Below are positions 17,666 through 26,470 of a DNA stretch of 64,000 nucleotides, one piece after another. Source of the DNA: Oscillospiraceae bacterium (GTDB taxonomy: Bacteria; Bacillota; Clostridia; Oscillospirales; Oscillospiraceae). Made by a program: the position numbers and the translations under genes. The stretch spans positions 26,994 through 90,993 of the forward strand of contig SVKL01000007.1 of the NCBI GenBank assembly GCA_015068495.1, given 5' to 3'. A model generated the notes under the pieces. The model was not told the origin of the DNA and made no database searches. It worked only from the letters and a program-made list of their open reading frames with translations. The stretch's first letter is position 1. Each line of letters opens with the position of its first letter.

Positions 17666-19534
17666 TTACTCTCCGGAAATACCGGCGCTTTGTTTTTTCG
17701 CCTGTCTTTTGCGCTCCTGCGCAAGCTTTGCCTGCCGCAAGCTGTCGCGGTAGGCTTTTCGTGCAGTCAGCTGTTTAGGCAGCTCGGCATCGAAGTAAAC
17801 CAGCTCCAATGTGTAGTTCTGCAGTGCGAACAAATCCTTTTGCCGCTGCAGTTCTCTTTCGCGAGCTTCCTTCTCCTGCTGCTCTCTGAGGATGCGTGCC
17901 TCTTCTTCCAGACGGCGCTGACGCTCCTGCTCTATGCGGGCCAATTCCTCCTGACGGGCACGTTCCTGCGCCAAGAGCTCCTCCCGTTTTGCCTGCTCCC
18001 GCGCTTCTTTGCGACGAATCCGCTCTCTGCGCGCTTCTTCCTTTCTCCGGAGTTCTTCCTGCTCCATCAACGCAACGGCATCCAAATAGTCTTGCTGTTG
18101 CTTGATGGCACGGTTTTTCTCCTCCGCGCGCATAGCCAGCTGCTCCTCCAATTGCTTCTGGAAGTATTCCACTTCCCGACGCATCAAGCCGCCTCTGCGG
18201 CGATCCTCCAGTTCCCGCTCCATTCTCTGTTGCAGCAAACGGGCTTCTTCTGCCGCCTTTTCCTGACGTATTCTTTCTTTTTCTGCTTCTTTTTCCTTGC
18301 GGATACGCTCTTTTTCCGCCTCTTTCTCTTGGCGGAGGCGCTCTTTCTCTGCCTTTTTGCGCTGCTCCTGCTCCTCAACCAAACGGCGGCGTTCCGCCAT
18401 TTCCTCTTGCATCAGCTGCTCCTTGGTCAATTCCTCAATCAGGACCTTGCGCACTTCAACATCGGGCAGGCTGTAATCTTCGGTCAGTTCCTCCACAATC
18501 TGGTGGATGAATTTCGGTTTCAGCGAGCGGCGCTTTTCCTTTGCCGGCGCAGGCAAACGCCGGTCCTTTTCATCCTCAAGATATCCCTTCAGGATGATGT
18601 ACTGGAACAGAATGTTATGATAAATATCCCGCTGGAAACGTTCATCAATATGGGGATTCTGCTCCACGATACGAATGGTATATCCAATGTCGTCATAGCT
18701 GCGGAGGAAATCCCACAGCTTTGAGATGGCGCGATAATGGGCATTGCGCTTAATGATATTGGTTTTGACCACAGTGCCCTTAATCCGGGACAGCTTTTTC
18801 ATTTGCTGGGCGAAGGGAGAATTCATAAAGATCGACAGCATTCGGTACAGCCGTGAAATGCGGTCAAAAATCTCTCTGTTTTTCTCGTCGGTATCCAGCG
18901 CGCTGTCCGTTTCCTTAACATGCAGGAACATATCCACGTGCACTGTTTCGGTGGGGCAGGACATATCCGACTCCACCTTCAGCTTTGCGCCGAACTCGTC
19001 ACCCATCACCTCAAAAAGCGCATCGTAACGAATTTTGACAAAATGGAATGAATGCTCCAGCACGGTGAATACCAACCGGTTTTCGTAAACCTCGTTGCTA
19101 TCCTCCCGATAGCGTTGCATCACCCGGGAGGGGCGGACATTACCGGTGTCCTCATTATAGTCCTCCACCAGCGATGCGTGCTGAGCCAGATGCTGAATCA
19201 CTTCTGTTCCGGTACGCTTGGCGTTGGCCACATTAACAATCACTTCCTCCTCCCGAATCACATTTCGGGGGTTGTTAATGATAGCCTGAAAGCTGCCCAG
19301 CGCTTCATCTATAGCATCCACCCAGCGGGAATCCACCGTTTTCACCATTTTCCGGTTGGAAAACTGAAAACGGTTGTCTGCGTGGGCAATGGAATCCATA
19401 AAGAAATCGTAAAACTCTGTGCTGGACAAGGTACGAATAATCGAGCGGGTATATTTCTGATAAATAGGGTCAATGACAGAGGGCGCTTGCTCCTGCGTCA
19501 CCTTTGTCTTTTTCCCTTCTGTTTGGCTTGCCAT
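17666..19534 (-). CDS. YENR-motif (DUF2357/McrC-partner-like) protein with long charged coiled coil (622 aa)
   Basis: There is no signal peptide, so it is cytoplasmic. Around residue 135 the run RPSRVMQRYREDSNEVYENR resembles the signature of DUF2357-type proteins that partner McrB-like AAA+ ATPases. In those systems a nuclease domain follows; here I see no PD-(D/E)XK motif. Instead, residues about 370-590 form a long Glu/Arg/Lys-rich coiled coil with heptads such as EKERIRKEKEAEKERIRQEK. A short globular end (LELVYFDAELPKQLTARKAY) follows. It lies 22 bp after the AAA+ gene, in the same order as many McrB-DUF2357 pairs. I infer a rod-like adaptor working with that ATPase. The start follows GAAGGAGGTGCGAT-ATG. 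Confidence 0.7.
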   Translation of the reverse strand: MASQTEGKKTKVTQEQAPSVIDPIYQKYTRSIIRTLSSTEFYDFFMDSIAHADNRFQFSNRKMVKTVDSRWVDAIDEALGSFQAIINNPRNVIREEEVIVNVANAKRTGTEVIQHLAQHASLVEDYNEDTGNVRPSRVMQRYREDSNEVYENRLVFTVLEHSFHFVKIRYDALFEVMGDEFGAKLKVESDMSCPTETVHVDMFLHVKETDSALDTDEKNREIFDRISRLYRMLSIFMNSPFAQQMKKLSRIKGTVVKTNIIKRNAHYRAISKLWDFLRSYDDIGYTIRIVEQNPHIDERFQRDIYHNILFQYIILKGYLEDEKDRRLPAPAKEKRRSLKPKFIHQIVEELTEDYSLPDVEVRKVLIEELTKEQLMQEEMAERRRLVEEQEQRKKAEKERLRQEKEAEKERIRKEKEAEKERIRQEKAAEEARLLQQRMERELEDRRRGGLMRREVEYFQKQLEEQLAMRAEEKNRAIKQQQDYLDAVALMEQEELRRKEEARRERIRRKEAREQAKREELLAQERARQEELARIEQERQRRLEEEARILREQQEKEARERELQRQKDLFALQNYTLELVYFDAELPKQLTARKAYRDSLRQAKLAQERKRQAKKQSAGISGE

Positions 19535-19556
19535 ATCGCACCTCCTTCACACGGTT

Positions 19557-21155
19557 TTAGTTATTTTTCTTCAAATAATCCACGTACTCTTTGCAAATTT
19601 TCATCGTATTTTTGCCGAACAGCCGGTCCAAATACGTATTGAATCTGGTTAACTCATCCTTCATAAATCCAAGGCTCAAGGACTCAAACTTACGCAGGAC
19701 TTTCTTCGCAATAATAAAGTCCACCGCTTGCACTTCCGTACCGCCGCAAGCAATAAAGCAGGGCACATAGTCCCGGATTTGCTTATTGATACGGTTACCG
19801 AATGCCAAACGGAAGTTCTTAATCAAGTAAGCATTCAGCTCTTCCAGCTTGTCCAGCATTTCCTGACTGATGGGATACGCCTGCTTTGCCTGATCAAACA
19901 GGGAAATCAGCCGGTCTGTAGAGATAAACACCGGGCCGGCCTCCTCACATTCAAAGGGCTCTGCACGGCTGTCCAAGTCAATGGGAATTGCACGGTCGTA
20001 CACCTTATCCGCCACAGCGAAGGTGGAGTCGTCGTTGTTGATGGTTCCCACGAACCAGACATTGTTGGGAATCCGCACAGCGCCGTTTTCAATCAGGCAT
20101 GGGTCGTTATCCCAAGTTGCGGTAGCAATGTCGATTTTCCACTCTTCCTGACGGGGCATTTCCAAAATGGACAGCATTTCTGCAAAGTAATATTCCACAC
20201 GGGCAATGTTCATTTCGTCCAAAATGACCATATGGGGATCCCGATAGTAATTTGCTTCGTAGATAGCCTCCAAGAATGTGGTTTCGGAGTATTTTTTCGT
20301 AAATTCGTTGTAGTAGCCATACAATTCCGTACGCTCACGCCAAGAGGGCTGCACAGGAACCACCGAGGTGTCGCTCTGCACAAATTTGCCGAAAGCATAA
20401 GGCAAACTGGTTTTACCGGTACCGGAAATACCCTGCAGGATGATGATACGGGCAGTACCCATAGCGGCTACGAAATAGCGGATCATATCCAATTCATAGT
20501 ACAGCCGCAAATGGGATGCCGTATATCTGCGGAATTGCTCGCAGAACTGCTCCAGCGTGATGGTTTCGTTATATGTAGGCGCCACATACAGGGATTTGTA
20601 GTAGTTATCCACCGAGGTCAGGCGGAAGAAGCGGCTTTCTGCCGGATCAATGCACGGCCCTTGGAGAGAATTGCGGTTTGCGTTGTCCATATAATTCTCT
20701 CCGGTGTCGCCCTCGGTCTGCTGATTCTCCTCATCCTCCGACGGTTCATCCAGAAGGTCATCGGGCAAGCCCTGCCCGTTCAGCTCAGCAATGCGCATAT
20801 TCAGCAAGCGGTCCTTTTCGTAATTTGCCCGCAGCAAATCCCGCTGTAAGCTCTTCACCTGCTTGGAAAGCGCATCAAATTCTTTTGCCGAGACCTTAAA
20901 CCGGAAGATGCGGCGGCACAATTTATACAAGCCCCAAATCATCAGTCCGATCAGCAAAATCAGAAACAGATATGCAATCACCAGCAAAACCCAGTCAAGG
21001 GTACCGAATCCACTGTTGTATTGCTCAAGAATTTCCACACGCATGGGGAAATTCAGCACATAATTGAGAAAGTCAAAGAATGCCACGAAAACATCAAGAA
21101 AGGACCGGAGTAACCGCCCAAAATCCTGATAAAAATACTTCAAAAAGTTTTCCAT
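19557..21155 (-). CDS. Membrane-anchored McrB-like AAA+ ATPase (532 aa)
   Basis: Residues 54-78 form a transmembrane helix (WVLLVIAYLFLILLIGLMIW), then a coiled coil and an acidic linker. The AAA+ core starts near residue 190: Walker A QGISGTGKTS at about 241-250, Walker B MVILDEMNIARVEYYFAEML at about 309-328, and sensor-1 FVGTINND followed by DRAIPIDLD. This arrangement, with the N in DEMN and an NNDDST segment, matches McrB/AAA_5 rather than MoxR or ClpX types. McrB normally powers restriction with McrC. Here the domain is tethered to the membrane inside a surface-fibre operon next to a DUF2357-like partner lacking a visible nuclease, so a role in secretion, assembly or tethering is more likely. 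AGAGG precedes the ATG. Confidence 0.82.
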   Translation of the reverse strand: MENFLKYFYQDFGRLLRSFLDVFVAFFDFLNYVLNFPMRVEILEQYNSGFGTLDWVLLVIAYLFLILLIGLMIWGLYKLCRRIFRFKVSAKEFDALSKQVKSLQRDLLRANYEKDRLLNMRIAELNGQGLPDDLLDEPSEDEENQQTEGDTGENYMDNANRNSLQGPCIDPAESRFFRLTSVDNYYKSLYVAPTYNETITLEQFCEQFRRYTASHLRLYYELDMIRYFVAAMGTARIIILQGISGTGKTSLPYAFGKFVQSDTSVVPVQPSWRERTELYGYYNEFTKKYSETTFLEAIYEANYYRDPHMVILDEMNIARVEYYFAEMLSILEMPRQEEWKIDIATATWDNDPCLIENGAVRIPNNVWFVGTINNDDSTFAVADKVYDRAIPIDLDSRAEPFECEEAGPVFISTDRLISLFDQAKQAYPISQEMLDKLEELNAYLIKNFRLAFGNRINKQIRDYVPCFIACGGTEVQAVDFIIAKKVLRKFESLSLGFMKDELTRFNTYLDRLFGKNTMKICKEYVDYLKKNN

Positions 21156-21190
21156 AGCCTCTTCTCTCCCCCCTTTCTAAAGGTATACGC

Positions 21191-21982
21191 TTATCCGTTT
21201 GCAGCGTCCTCTTGCTGGGCTTCCTGGGTTTCCTTGGCCATATCTGCCATCAGCTCTGCCCGCAAACGCTCCCGCAGCTCTGCCTCAATGGCTGCACGTT
21301 CTTGTTGCTTTTTCTCTTCCTCTTCGGCATTCTCCTGCTGAGCGCCGCGCTCTTCTTCATAGCGGATACGGTTCTTCACATTCTGGTACTCAAACAGCAC
21401 CCGGAAGAACTGAATCAGATGATACAGGAAGAACAGGAATACCGGCACCACAATCACCAGCAGGAAGCCGGTGCTGGTCTGCAGATAATCGAACACCTTG
21501 CCCAAGCCGGGAATCCGGAACATATACTTGCCCACCACCTCAGACTCGTGGACGGTAATGGGGTCAACAGAGGTATTGTTATCACCCTTGGTGCGGAAGT
21601 AGATGTGTTCGCCGCCGTCATAAATCTCGTGGATGGTGTGGGTATTGAGCACACGCTCGCCGTTGATGACGGTCCAGTAGGTGATGATATCGCCCTTTCT
21701 CAAGGCATCGGGGTCCTTCACTGTTCTGGCAACCGTCAGATCGCCGGGCAACAGCGTGGGATACATGGAGTCCGTCTGCACGGAGAAGAACGCCGTACCC
21801 AAAATGTTGGGCACACCGTTGCCGGATGCAGAGACAAAGGACACATAGGTGCAAAGCGCCGCCAAAACAATTGCAATCACCAGTACTACATTGATTACAA
21901 TGTTGGCAATTTTGCGTCCCTTGTTTTCAGGTGCCTCTGTTTCCTGATTTTTCTCAACGGGGATTTGTTTTTCCTTCTTCAT
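21191..21982 (-). CDS. sipW: SipW-type (Ser-His) signal peptidase I, copy 2
   Basis: A 263-residue membrane peptidase. The N-terminal anchor (IVINVVLVIAIVLAALCTYV) is followed by SVQTDSMYPTLLPGD with catalytic serine at about residue 72, LNTHTIHEI with histidine at about 115, and RTKGDNN with the conserved aspartate. The Ser-His pair places it in the SipW/ER type. A second transmembrane helix near residue 165 leads to a long Glu/Gln-rich, probably coiled-coil tail, unusual for this family. The start at 21982 follows AAGGAGAGGAG; the longer upstream frame has no site. It lies 70 bp below the 325-residue TasA-like gene, a likely substrate, and 35 bp above the AAA+ gene. Confidence 0.9.
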   Translation of the reverse strand: MKKEKQIPVEKNQETEAPENKGRKIANIVINVVLVIAIVLAALCTYVSFVSASGNGVPNILGTAFFSVQTDSMYPTLLPGDLTVARTVKDPDALRKGDIITYWTVINGERVLNTHTIHEIYDGGEHIYFRTKGDNNTSVDPITVHESEVVGKYMFRIPGLGKVFDYLQTSTGFLLVIVVPVFLFFLYHLIQFFRVLFEYQNVKNRIRYEEERGAQQENAEEEEKKQQERAAIEAELRERLRAELMADMAKETQEAQQEDAANG

Positions 21983-22052
21983 GTGAATTCTCCTCTCCTT
22001 TTTATAAGGAATGTGATTCAAAAAGTATTTTTTAACAGCAACGCGCTGAAAA

Positions 22053-23030
22053 TTACTCGATAGGCTGCAGTCCCGGGGACTGTCCGATTTCGCCGATAAA
22101 CTGAATATTTGCTAAAATCTCCGCCGCTTTACCGATGCGGTTGTTGCAATCCACATCCTGACCTTCCAGCCACACATACACTTCTACACGCAGCATAGCG
22201 TCTTGCGCCATAGAAAACAGCTTCGGGGATGTGGAAAAATCTCCCATAGTCCATACCACGTGGTCCCGCAGTACCGGATCCGATTCCACCCAAGTGGCAG
22301 TATCCTGCAAGAAGATTCTGTCCTGTTCAATCAAGTGGTCCGTGCCGTCAATGCTGGGTGTAGGGACGTAACCGGTGGTGCCGTCTATATGGGTATTGGC
22401 GTTGGGCTCAATGATGACAAATTTTCTCTCGCCCTCTGCCTCCGAGCCATCGGCATTCACAGGGGTGAAGCGAAGGCCCAGACGAATGGCGTTTTCTGCG
22501 CCGTAGCCGCCATTGTAATGCTGAATTTTCTCCGCATCCCATATTGGCTTACCTACCGCAAAGGTGCCGGAAGCGCCGTCCTCTGCCGCAATCGCCGGCG
22601 CGAAGGAAACCTCCATATCTACATCAGAGCGCATATAGAAAACGCCTTTGACATAGTAGCCGTAAACGTCGTCGCGGTTACTGTTATTTTCGTCGCTTAA
22701 GGGCTGCCAGTGAGATGTGAGCCGGCCGTCCAAGCCGTAGTTTGCGGCATAGAAGCGCTGCTCTGCTTCCGACCAAGTGACCGGCCGCAGGGGCGGTGTC
22801 TCATCTATCAACTGGTCGAACTTAAGCTGTACGCCCCACGTGTCCGTGGGAGATTGGGCGATTTCCAAGCCGGCCTGACTGGTCACATACAGGCTCAGGT
22901 CATTTACCTTTGGGGTTTGGTTGATGGAAAACCAAGTATATGTGGCCACCACCAGTAACGGCAGGACGCCCAAAAGCAGCACGTAATAGGTTATGATTCG
23001 CAGGGGTGATTTTTTTCTTTTCTTTTCCAT
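22053..23030 (-). CDS. TasA/camelysin-like secreted protein with WLEGQD-C motif (325 aa)
   Basis: After a basic N-terminus, the hydrophobic segment YYVLLLGVLPLLVVATYTWF carries the A-T-Y-T-W-F variant of the SipW-dependent signature. The mature part is beta-rich and ends with VYVWLEGQDVDCNNRIGKA, the same WLEG-x-D-x-x-C motif as in the 449- and 363-residue proteins. The start at 23030 follows GGAGG by 5 bases; the longer frame would run into hairpins. It is preceded by a 244-bp structured intergenic region that may lower its expression relative to the upstream 658-residue subunit. Predicted fibre-associated or anchoring protein. Confidence 0.8.
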   Translation of the reverse strand: MEKKRKKSPLRIITYYVLLLGVLPLLVVATYTWFSINQTPKVNDLSLYVTSQAGLEIAQSPTDTWGVQLKFDQLIDETPPLRPVTWSEAEQRFYAANYGLDGRLTSHWQPLSDENNSNRDDVYGYYVKGVFYMRSDVDMEVSFAPAIAAEDGASGTFAVGKPIWDAEKIQHYNGGYGAENAIRLGLRFTPVNADGSEAEGERKFVIIEPNANTHIDGTTGYVPTPSIDGTDHLIEQDRIFLQDTATWVESDPVLRDHVVWTMGDFSTSPKLFSMAQDAMLRVEVYVWLEGQDVDCNNRIGKAAEILANIQFIGEIGQSPGLQPIE

Positions 23031-23087
23031 AGCATCCTCCAAAAACGAGGCAAACGGGACGATTGGGTCAGCGAATGCAGGGAACAG

Positions 23088-23235
23088 ATTCGTAAAACCC
23101 ACGCTTGGGTTGCACGAATCTATTTCCTGTTGGGGAAATAGCCGCAAGTTCGTACAGTGCTGCACCCACTCCCCGTGCAGACACTGTACTATTTACTTGC
23201 TTTCTCCGTGTCCCGGGCCTAGGCCCGGGACACGG
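23088..23235 (-). other. Array of four strong hairpins between two fibre-protein genes
   Basis: Four hairpins fall in a 244-bp gap. One is a perfect 30-bp GC-rich palindrome at 23206-23235 (CCGTGTCCCGGGCC and its complement around TA). The second joins GTACAGTG/CACTGTAC and CTGCAC/GTGCAG at 23152-23189. The third is CTATTTCC/GGAAATAG at 23120-23141. The fourth is ATTCGT/ACGAAT enclosing AACCCA/TGGGTT at 23088-23119, with a short T-run. Such structures usually protect the 3' end of an abundant upstream message or terminate part of the transcripts. They follow directly the 658-residue gene, a possible major subunit. Confidence 0.7.
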
Positions 23236-23274
23236 GCGCGAATAAAGAATAAATTAGCCTGCAGCTACGTTTTA

Positions 23275-25251
23275 TTACGGATTGTTTCCACCGGGCAAGT
23301 GCAGGTCGGAGTATTCCATAGGCTTCAGCTCAGCGCTGGAAGCGAACTGCAGATTCATATCACCGGTCAGAGACTGTGCGACGGTAGCCACATCTGCGTT
23401 CTCAACATATTCGCCATCCAGATAGACCAATACAGACATCTCTGTCTTGGTGCTCTGGGGCAGTTCAATCAGCTTATCCTTTTCTTCACCGGTCTTATCT
23501 GCACCGATGGTCAGCTTATAGCCGTTGTTGCCGTCAGCAGTGAAGGTGGTTTCTACCATCTTCATTGTAGCCTTCCAGCCGTTGGCATTTTCTTGTGCAT
23601 TGTCGGTGTCCAGAACGGCAACGCCGTAGATAGCAGCACCGTCGGTATCGTTAGAGGTGGTCTCCATAAACACAATGCGGATAGCACCCATAATGTCCTT
23701 GGCCTGTTCCTTGGTGTAACCCAATGTAGCAATGTCGAACTCCATGTAGCTTCCGCCGCCTCTTGTCTCGGCATCTGTTGCATTGTCATCGTAAATACGG
23801 TCTGCCGCTTCAGTCTGCAGCTTCAGATAAGAGCCCGCTGCATTTGTGCGGAATGCCAAATCGATTTTGTAGCCGTATACGTCTGTCAAAGCAGAGGAAG
23901 CTGCTTCATTCTCCTTTGCACTGAAAGCGTTCATCGCAGTAGTGAAAGTAGTATTATATTGCGGTGTTACCGTGGGTTCTGCGGTCATAGCAGCAGGAAG
24001 GTCCTTAAGCTTTATACCCTTTACGGACAGCTCACCCAGCTTAAAGGAAGCGGTGAAGGTGCCAGTAAAAGCAGCAATCTCGCTGTAAACGCCGCCAGTG
24101 GTGGTCAGTTCCAGACCGCCAGCAGCGAGGATATCGGAAGCCAGATTGCTAACTGCATCTTCATCGTTAGTGTCAATATCCGTAATGGGGGTGTCATTCA
24201 GAACCATGGTATCAACATTAACCAGATTTACCATGTGGGCGCTAATGGTATTCCATGCAACAGTAGTAGCGTCAGGCGCTAATCCGGACAAAGCGTTCCC
24301 CAAACCTGTCTGGGTTGCAGTCAAGGTATCCTTCAGTGTGCTCAGCTTAGCATAAGCTGCTGTAAAAGCTGCATCTGCAGACAAGGCCGAATCCAGGGCG
24401 CTCGCCAAGGATGCCAAATCGGTATTGTTTGCAATGACATTCAAGGCAGTTGCGCCATCAGGCAAAGCCGAAGGATTGGTTGCCTCGATATTCAAAACCA
24501 TAGCCTGCAAATAGTTGTAAAGTGCAGTCTCCAGTTTACCCTCTGCAGTCAAGAGTGTATTAACCGTATCCAAAACGGCCTGTACATCGTCCTTTGCAAC
24601 CTCGGTTTGACCGTCCATCTTGACAGAAACAGCCATTGCGGTCAGTTTCGGACCGGTGGTGTTCAGAGAAGTGGCTGATCCAACCATCGCAGCAGAGATA
24701 TTGTTTGCGAAATCAATCTTTGCTTGACGCAGCGCCAACTGTTCATCAGACAGACCGGAAGCGTTACCAATGGCCATAACGCCGTTGCCTGTGCCGCTCC
24801 AGTTATTGTTTGTAACATTCCATGCTCTGGACAGGCTCTCTGTTACCAGACTGTCTACACGGCCGTCAGGACCGTAAGAGGGCGTGGACAGATGGGATGC
24901 GCCAATCTCTGTGCCGTTCCAGTTCAGGCGGGCAGGCATAAGGGCGATCTTATTCAGGCCATATGCCTCGTTACTCAAATCCACAAGGTTGCCCCAAGTA
25001 ACGTTTCTTTCCAGATCGGACTTGATAGCATCGCCAACACTGGATGTGATGGTGCCACCATTGTTCAGGGCCATTTCCAAGTTACCGTTTGCGCCGACAG
25101 AGGTCTGAATGCCGGTAACTTCAGGTGCAGTAGACAATGTAAACCATGCGTAGGATGAGGAGACTACCATAATGGCAGAGACCATCAACATAGCAATAGC
25201 TGCCATCAGCTTCTGGCGAATTGCCTGCTGCTTCTTCTTTGCTTTGTTCAT
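23275..25251 (-). CDS. SipW-dependent fibre-subunit-like protein, candidate major subunit (658 aa)
   Basis: The N-terminus KLMAAIAMLMVSAIMVVSSS is followed by YAWFTLSTAPEVTGI, the clearest SipW-dependent signature in the window. The mature protein shares blocks with the head of the 1747-residue protein (NGNLEMAL, TWGNLVDL, MPARLN, YGPDGRV, VYLDGE, LQFASSA) and ends where that head ends. Its middle (residues about 200-480) is Ala/Thr-rich with helical character. No C-terminal anchor or LPXTG is present. The start at 25251 is chosen because AAAGGA lies 9 bases before it; in-frame ATGs at 25260 and 25269 have no proper spacing. The hairpin array just downstream suggests high, stabilised expression. 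Confidence 0.82.
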   Translation of the reverse strand: MNKAKKKQQAIRQKLMAAIAMLMVSAIMVVSSSYAWFTLSTAPEVTGIQTSVGANGNLEMALNNGGTITSSVGDAIKSDLERNVTWGNLVDLSNEAYGLNKIALMPARLNWNGTEIGASHLSTPSYGPDGRVDSLVTESLSRAWNVTNNNWSGTGNGVMAIGNASGLSDEQLALRQAKIDFANNISAAMVGSATSLNTTGPKLTAMAVSVKMDGQTEVAKDDVQAVLDTVNTLLTAEGKLETALYNYLQAMVLNIEATNPSALPDGATALNVIANNTDLASLASALDSALSADAAFTAAYAKLSTLKDTLTATQTGLGNALSGLAPDATTVAWNTISAHMVNLVNVDTMVLNDTPITDIDTNDEDAVSNLASDILAAGGLELTTTGGVYSEIAAFTGTFTASFKLGELSVKGIKLKDLPAAMTAEPTVTPQYNTTFTTAMNAFSAKENEAASSALTDVYGYKIDLAFRTNAAGSYLKLQTEAADRIYDDNATDAETRGGGSYMEFDIATLGYTKEQAKDIMGAIRIVFMETTSNDTDGAAIYGVAVLDTDNAQENANGWKATMKMVETTFTADGNNGYKLTIGADKTGEEKDKLIELPQSTKTEMSVLVYLDGEYVENADVATVAQSLTGDMNLQFASSAELKPMEYSDLHLPGGNNP

Positions 25252-25378
25252 TGTACTCATTCCTTTCATAATATACAATGTATGTTTTTTTACCTCCCTG
25301 TGGGAGGAATGTAAACTGCTTGACCGGTTTGGAGTGATTTTCCGGTCTTGCAGGAACATTTAATAAAATATGTAGGAA

Positions 25379-26470
25379 TCAATCATTCCAAAAATCCAAA
25401 CCGTCCCACCAGCGGGAGGTTTCGTCCTTACCCTTGCTTTCGTCCACCAAGCGGAACTGCATACTCAGACCCACGTGACCGCCAATCAGCTCGTCGGTAC
25501 AGTGGGGGTCATCCCCCTCGACCCACAAAACCACTGTGTACTTGTGGATTTCTTGAGGCGCTACTGTTTCCTGCTGTCCGGACGCAACCAGTGTTTCGGA
25601 CAAAAACGGCACAGGCCGCAAGCGGTAGTAGGTAAAATCTTCCCTCTCCGCAATGACAGAATACTGTTGCTCGGGATTTTTTGCCATATCTATAAAGGGC
25701 GCTTTCCGATAGCCTACAGTATTGTTCCCCTCCGCAGGCAATGCTTGGGGAGCTCCCTGCTCGTCTGCTTTGGCATAGAAGGTCATTTCTTCATCCTCGA
25801 AGACCATAACCCACAGAGCATCTGCCAATTTTTTATCCTCGGAATCAATGTTCAGATCCCACACATAGCCCGTTTCGGATTCGCCTTCGTTGCGGATGTA
25901 GAAGGTGTAATAAAAGCATCCGGCATCTCTGTATTTCTGCGTTGTGTCCTGCTGGTCGTTGGAAACAGGATTTTCCCAGACGGAATTGTCATAAATCTTA
26001 TCCGGAATCTGCACAACAGAAATACACGGCACATCCACTGCAGGCTGGGAAAACAGGTTGCCGGTCGCTGCGCGGAAGGTGATCTCCTCGCTGAGAGAAT
26101 AACCCTCGCGGAACATACCTTGGCTGAGGTTAATGGTGAACAAGCCACGCATTTGGGTTACCATTGAAAATATGGTCAGCACCAGCGCCAGCAGACCCAA
26201 GGCGCCAAGCAGGGCCCATAATCCCCGCCCGGAGAAAAACCAGAGAAAGCCAAACCTTGGTCTGTCAAAATACAGACCCAAACTGGATGCGGTGAGCTCA
26301 AACTCTTTTCTGCTTTTGATGCCACGCTCACGCATTTCCCGGCGCAATTTTTTGCGCCCTTCTCTGATTTCCTGCACCTGCTCACGGGTGAGCCTTTGAC
26401 CGCCCCGTTTTTTCAAGGTGAGCCCATCAGTGTTTCTCACTTTCGGTGGGTTTTTTTCTTTATTATCCAT
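25379..26470 (-). CDS. Membrane-anchored protein with extracellular TasA-like domain and cytoplasmic N-terminus (363 aa)
   Basis: About 88 cytoplasmic, strongly basic residues (GRKKLRREMRERGIKSRK) precede one transmembrane helix (GLWALLGALGLLALVLTIFS). The exterior domain ends with VVLWVEGDDPHCTDELIGGH, the WxEG-x-D-x-x-C motif shared with the 449- and 325-residue proteins. Unlike those, the hydrophobic segment lacks the S-T-Y-A-W cleavage motif, so it probably stays in the membrane. The gene overlaps the end of the HD-GYP-like gene by 8 bp, which suggests coupled translation. It could be the membrane base of the extracellular structure, with its basic tail contacting the cytoplasmic partners. 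That role is inference. Confidence 0.75.
   Translation of the reverse strand: MDNKEKNPPKVRNTDGLTLKKRGGQRLTREQVQEIREGRKKLRREMRERGIKSRKEFELTASSLGLYFDRPRFGFLWFFSGRGLWALLGALGLLALVLTIFSMVTQMRGLFTINLSQGMFREGYSLSEEITFRAATGNLFSQPAVDVPCISVVQIPDKIYDNSVWENPVSNDQQDTTQKYRDAGCFYYTFYIRNEGESETGYVWDLNIDSEDKKLADALWVMVFEDEEMTFYAKADEQGAPQALPAEGNNTVGYRKAPFIDMAKNPEQQYSVIAEREDFTYYRLRPVPFLSETLVASGQQETVAPQEIHKYTVVLWVEGDDPHCTDELIGGHVGLSMQFRLVDESKGKDETSRWWDGLDFWND

Noticed and set aside
17666..21155. McrBC-type restriction or defence system
   Set aside because: There is no visible nuclease domain, the ATPase is membrane-anchored, and both genes are embedded among fibre-protein genes with short spacings.
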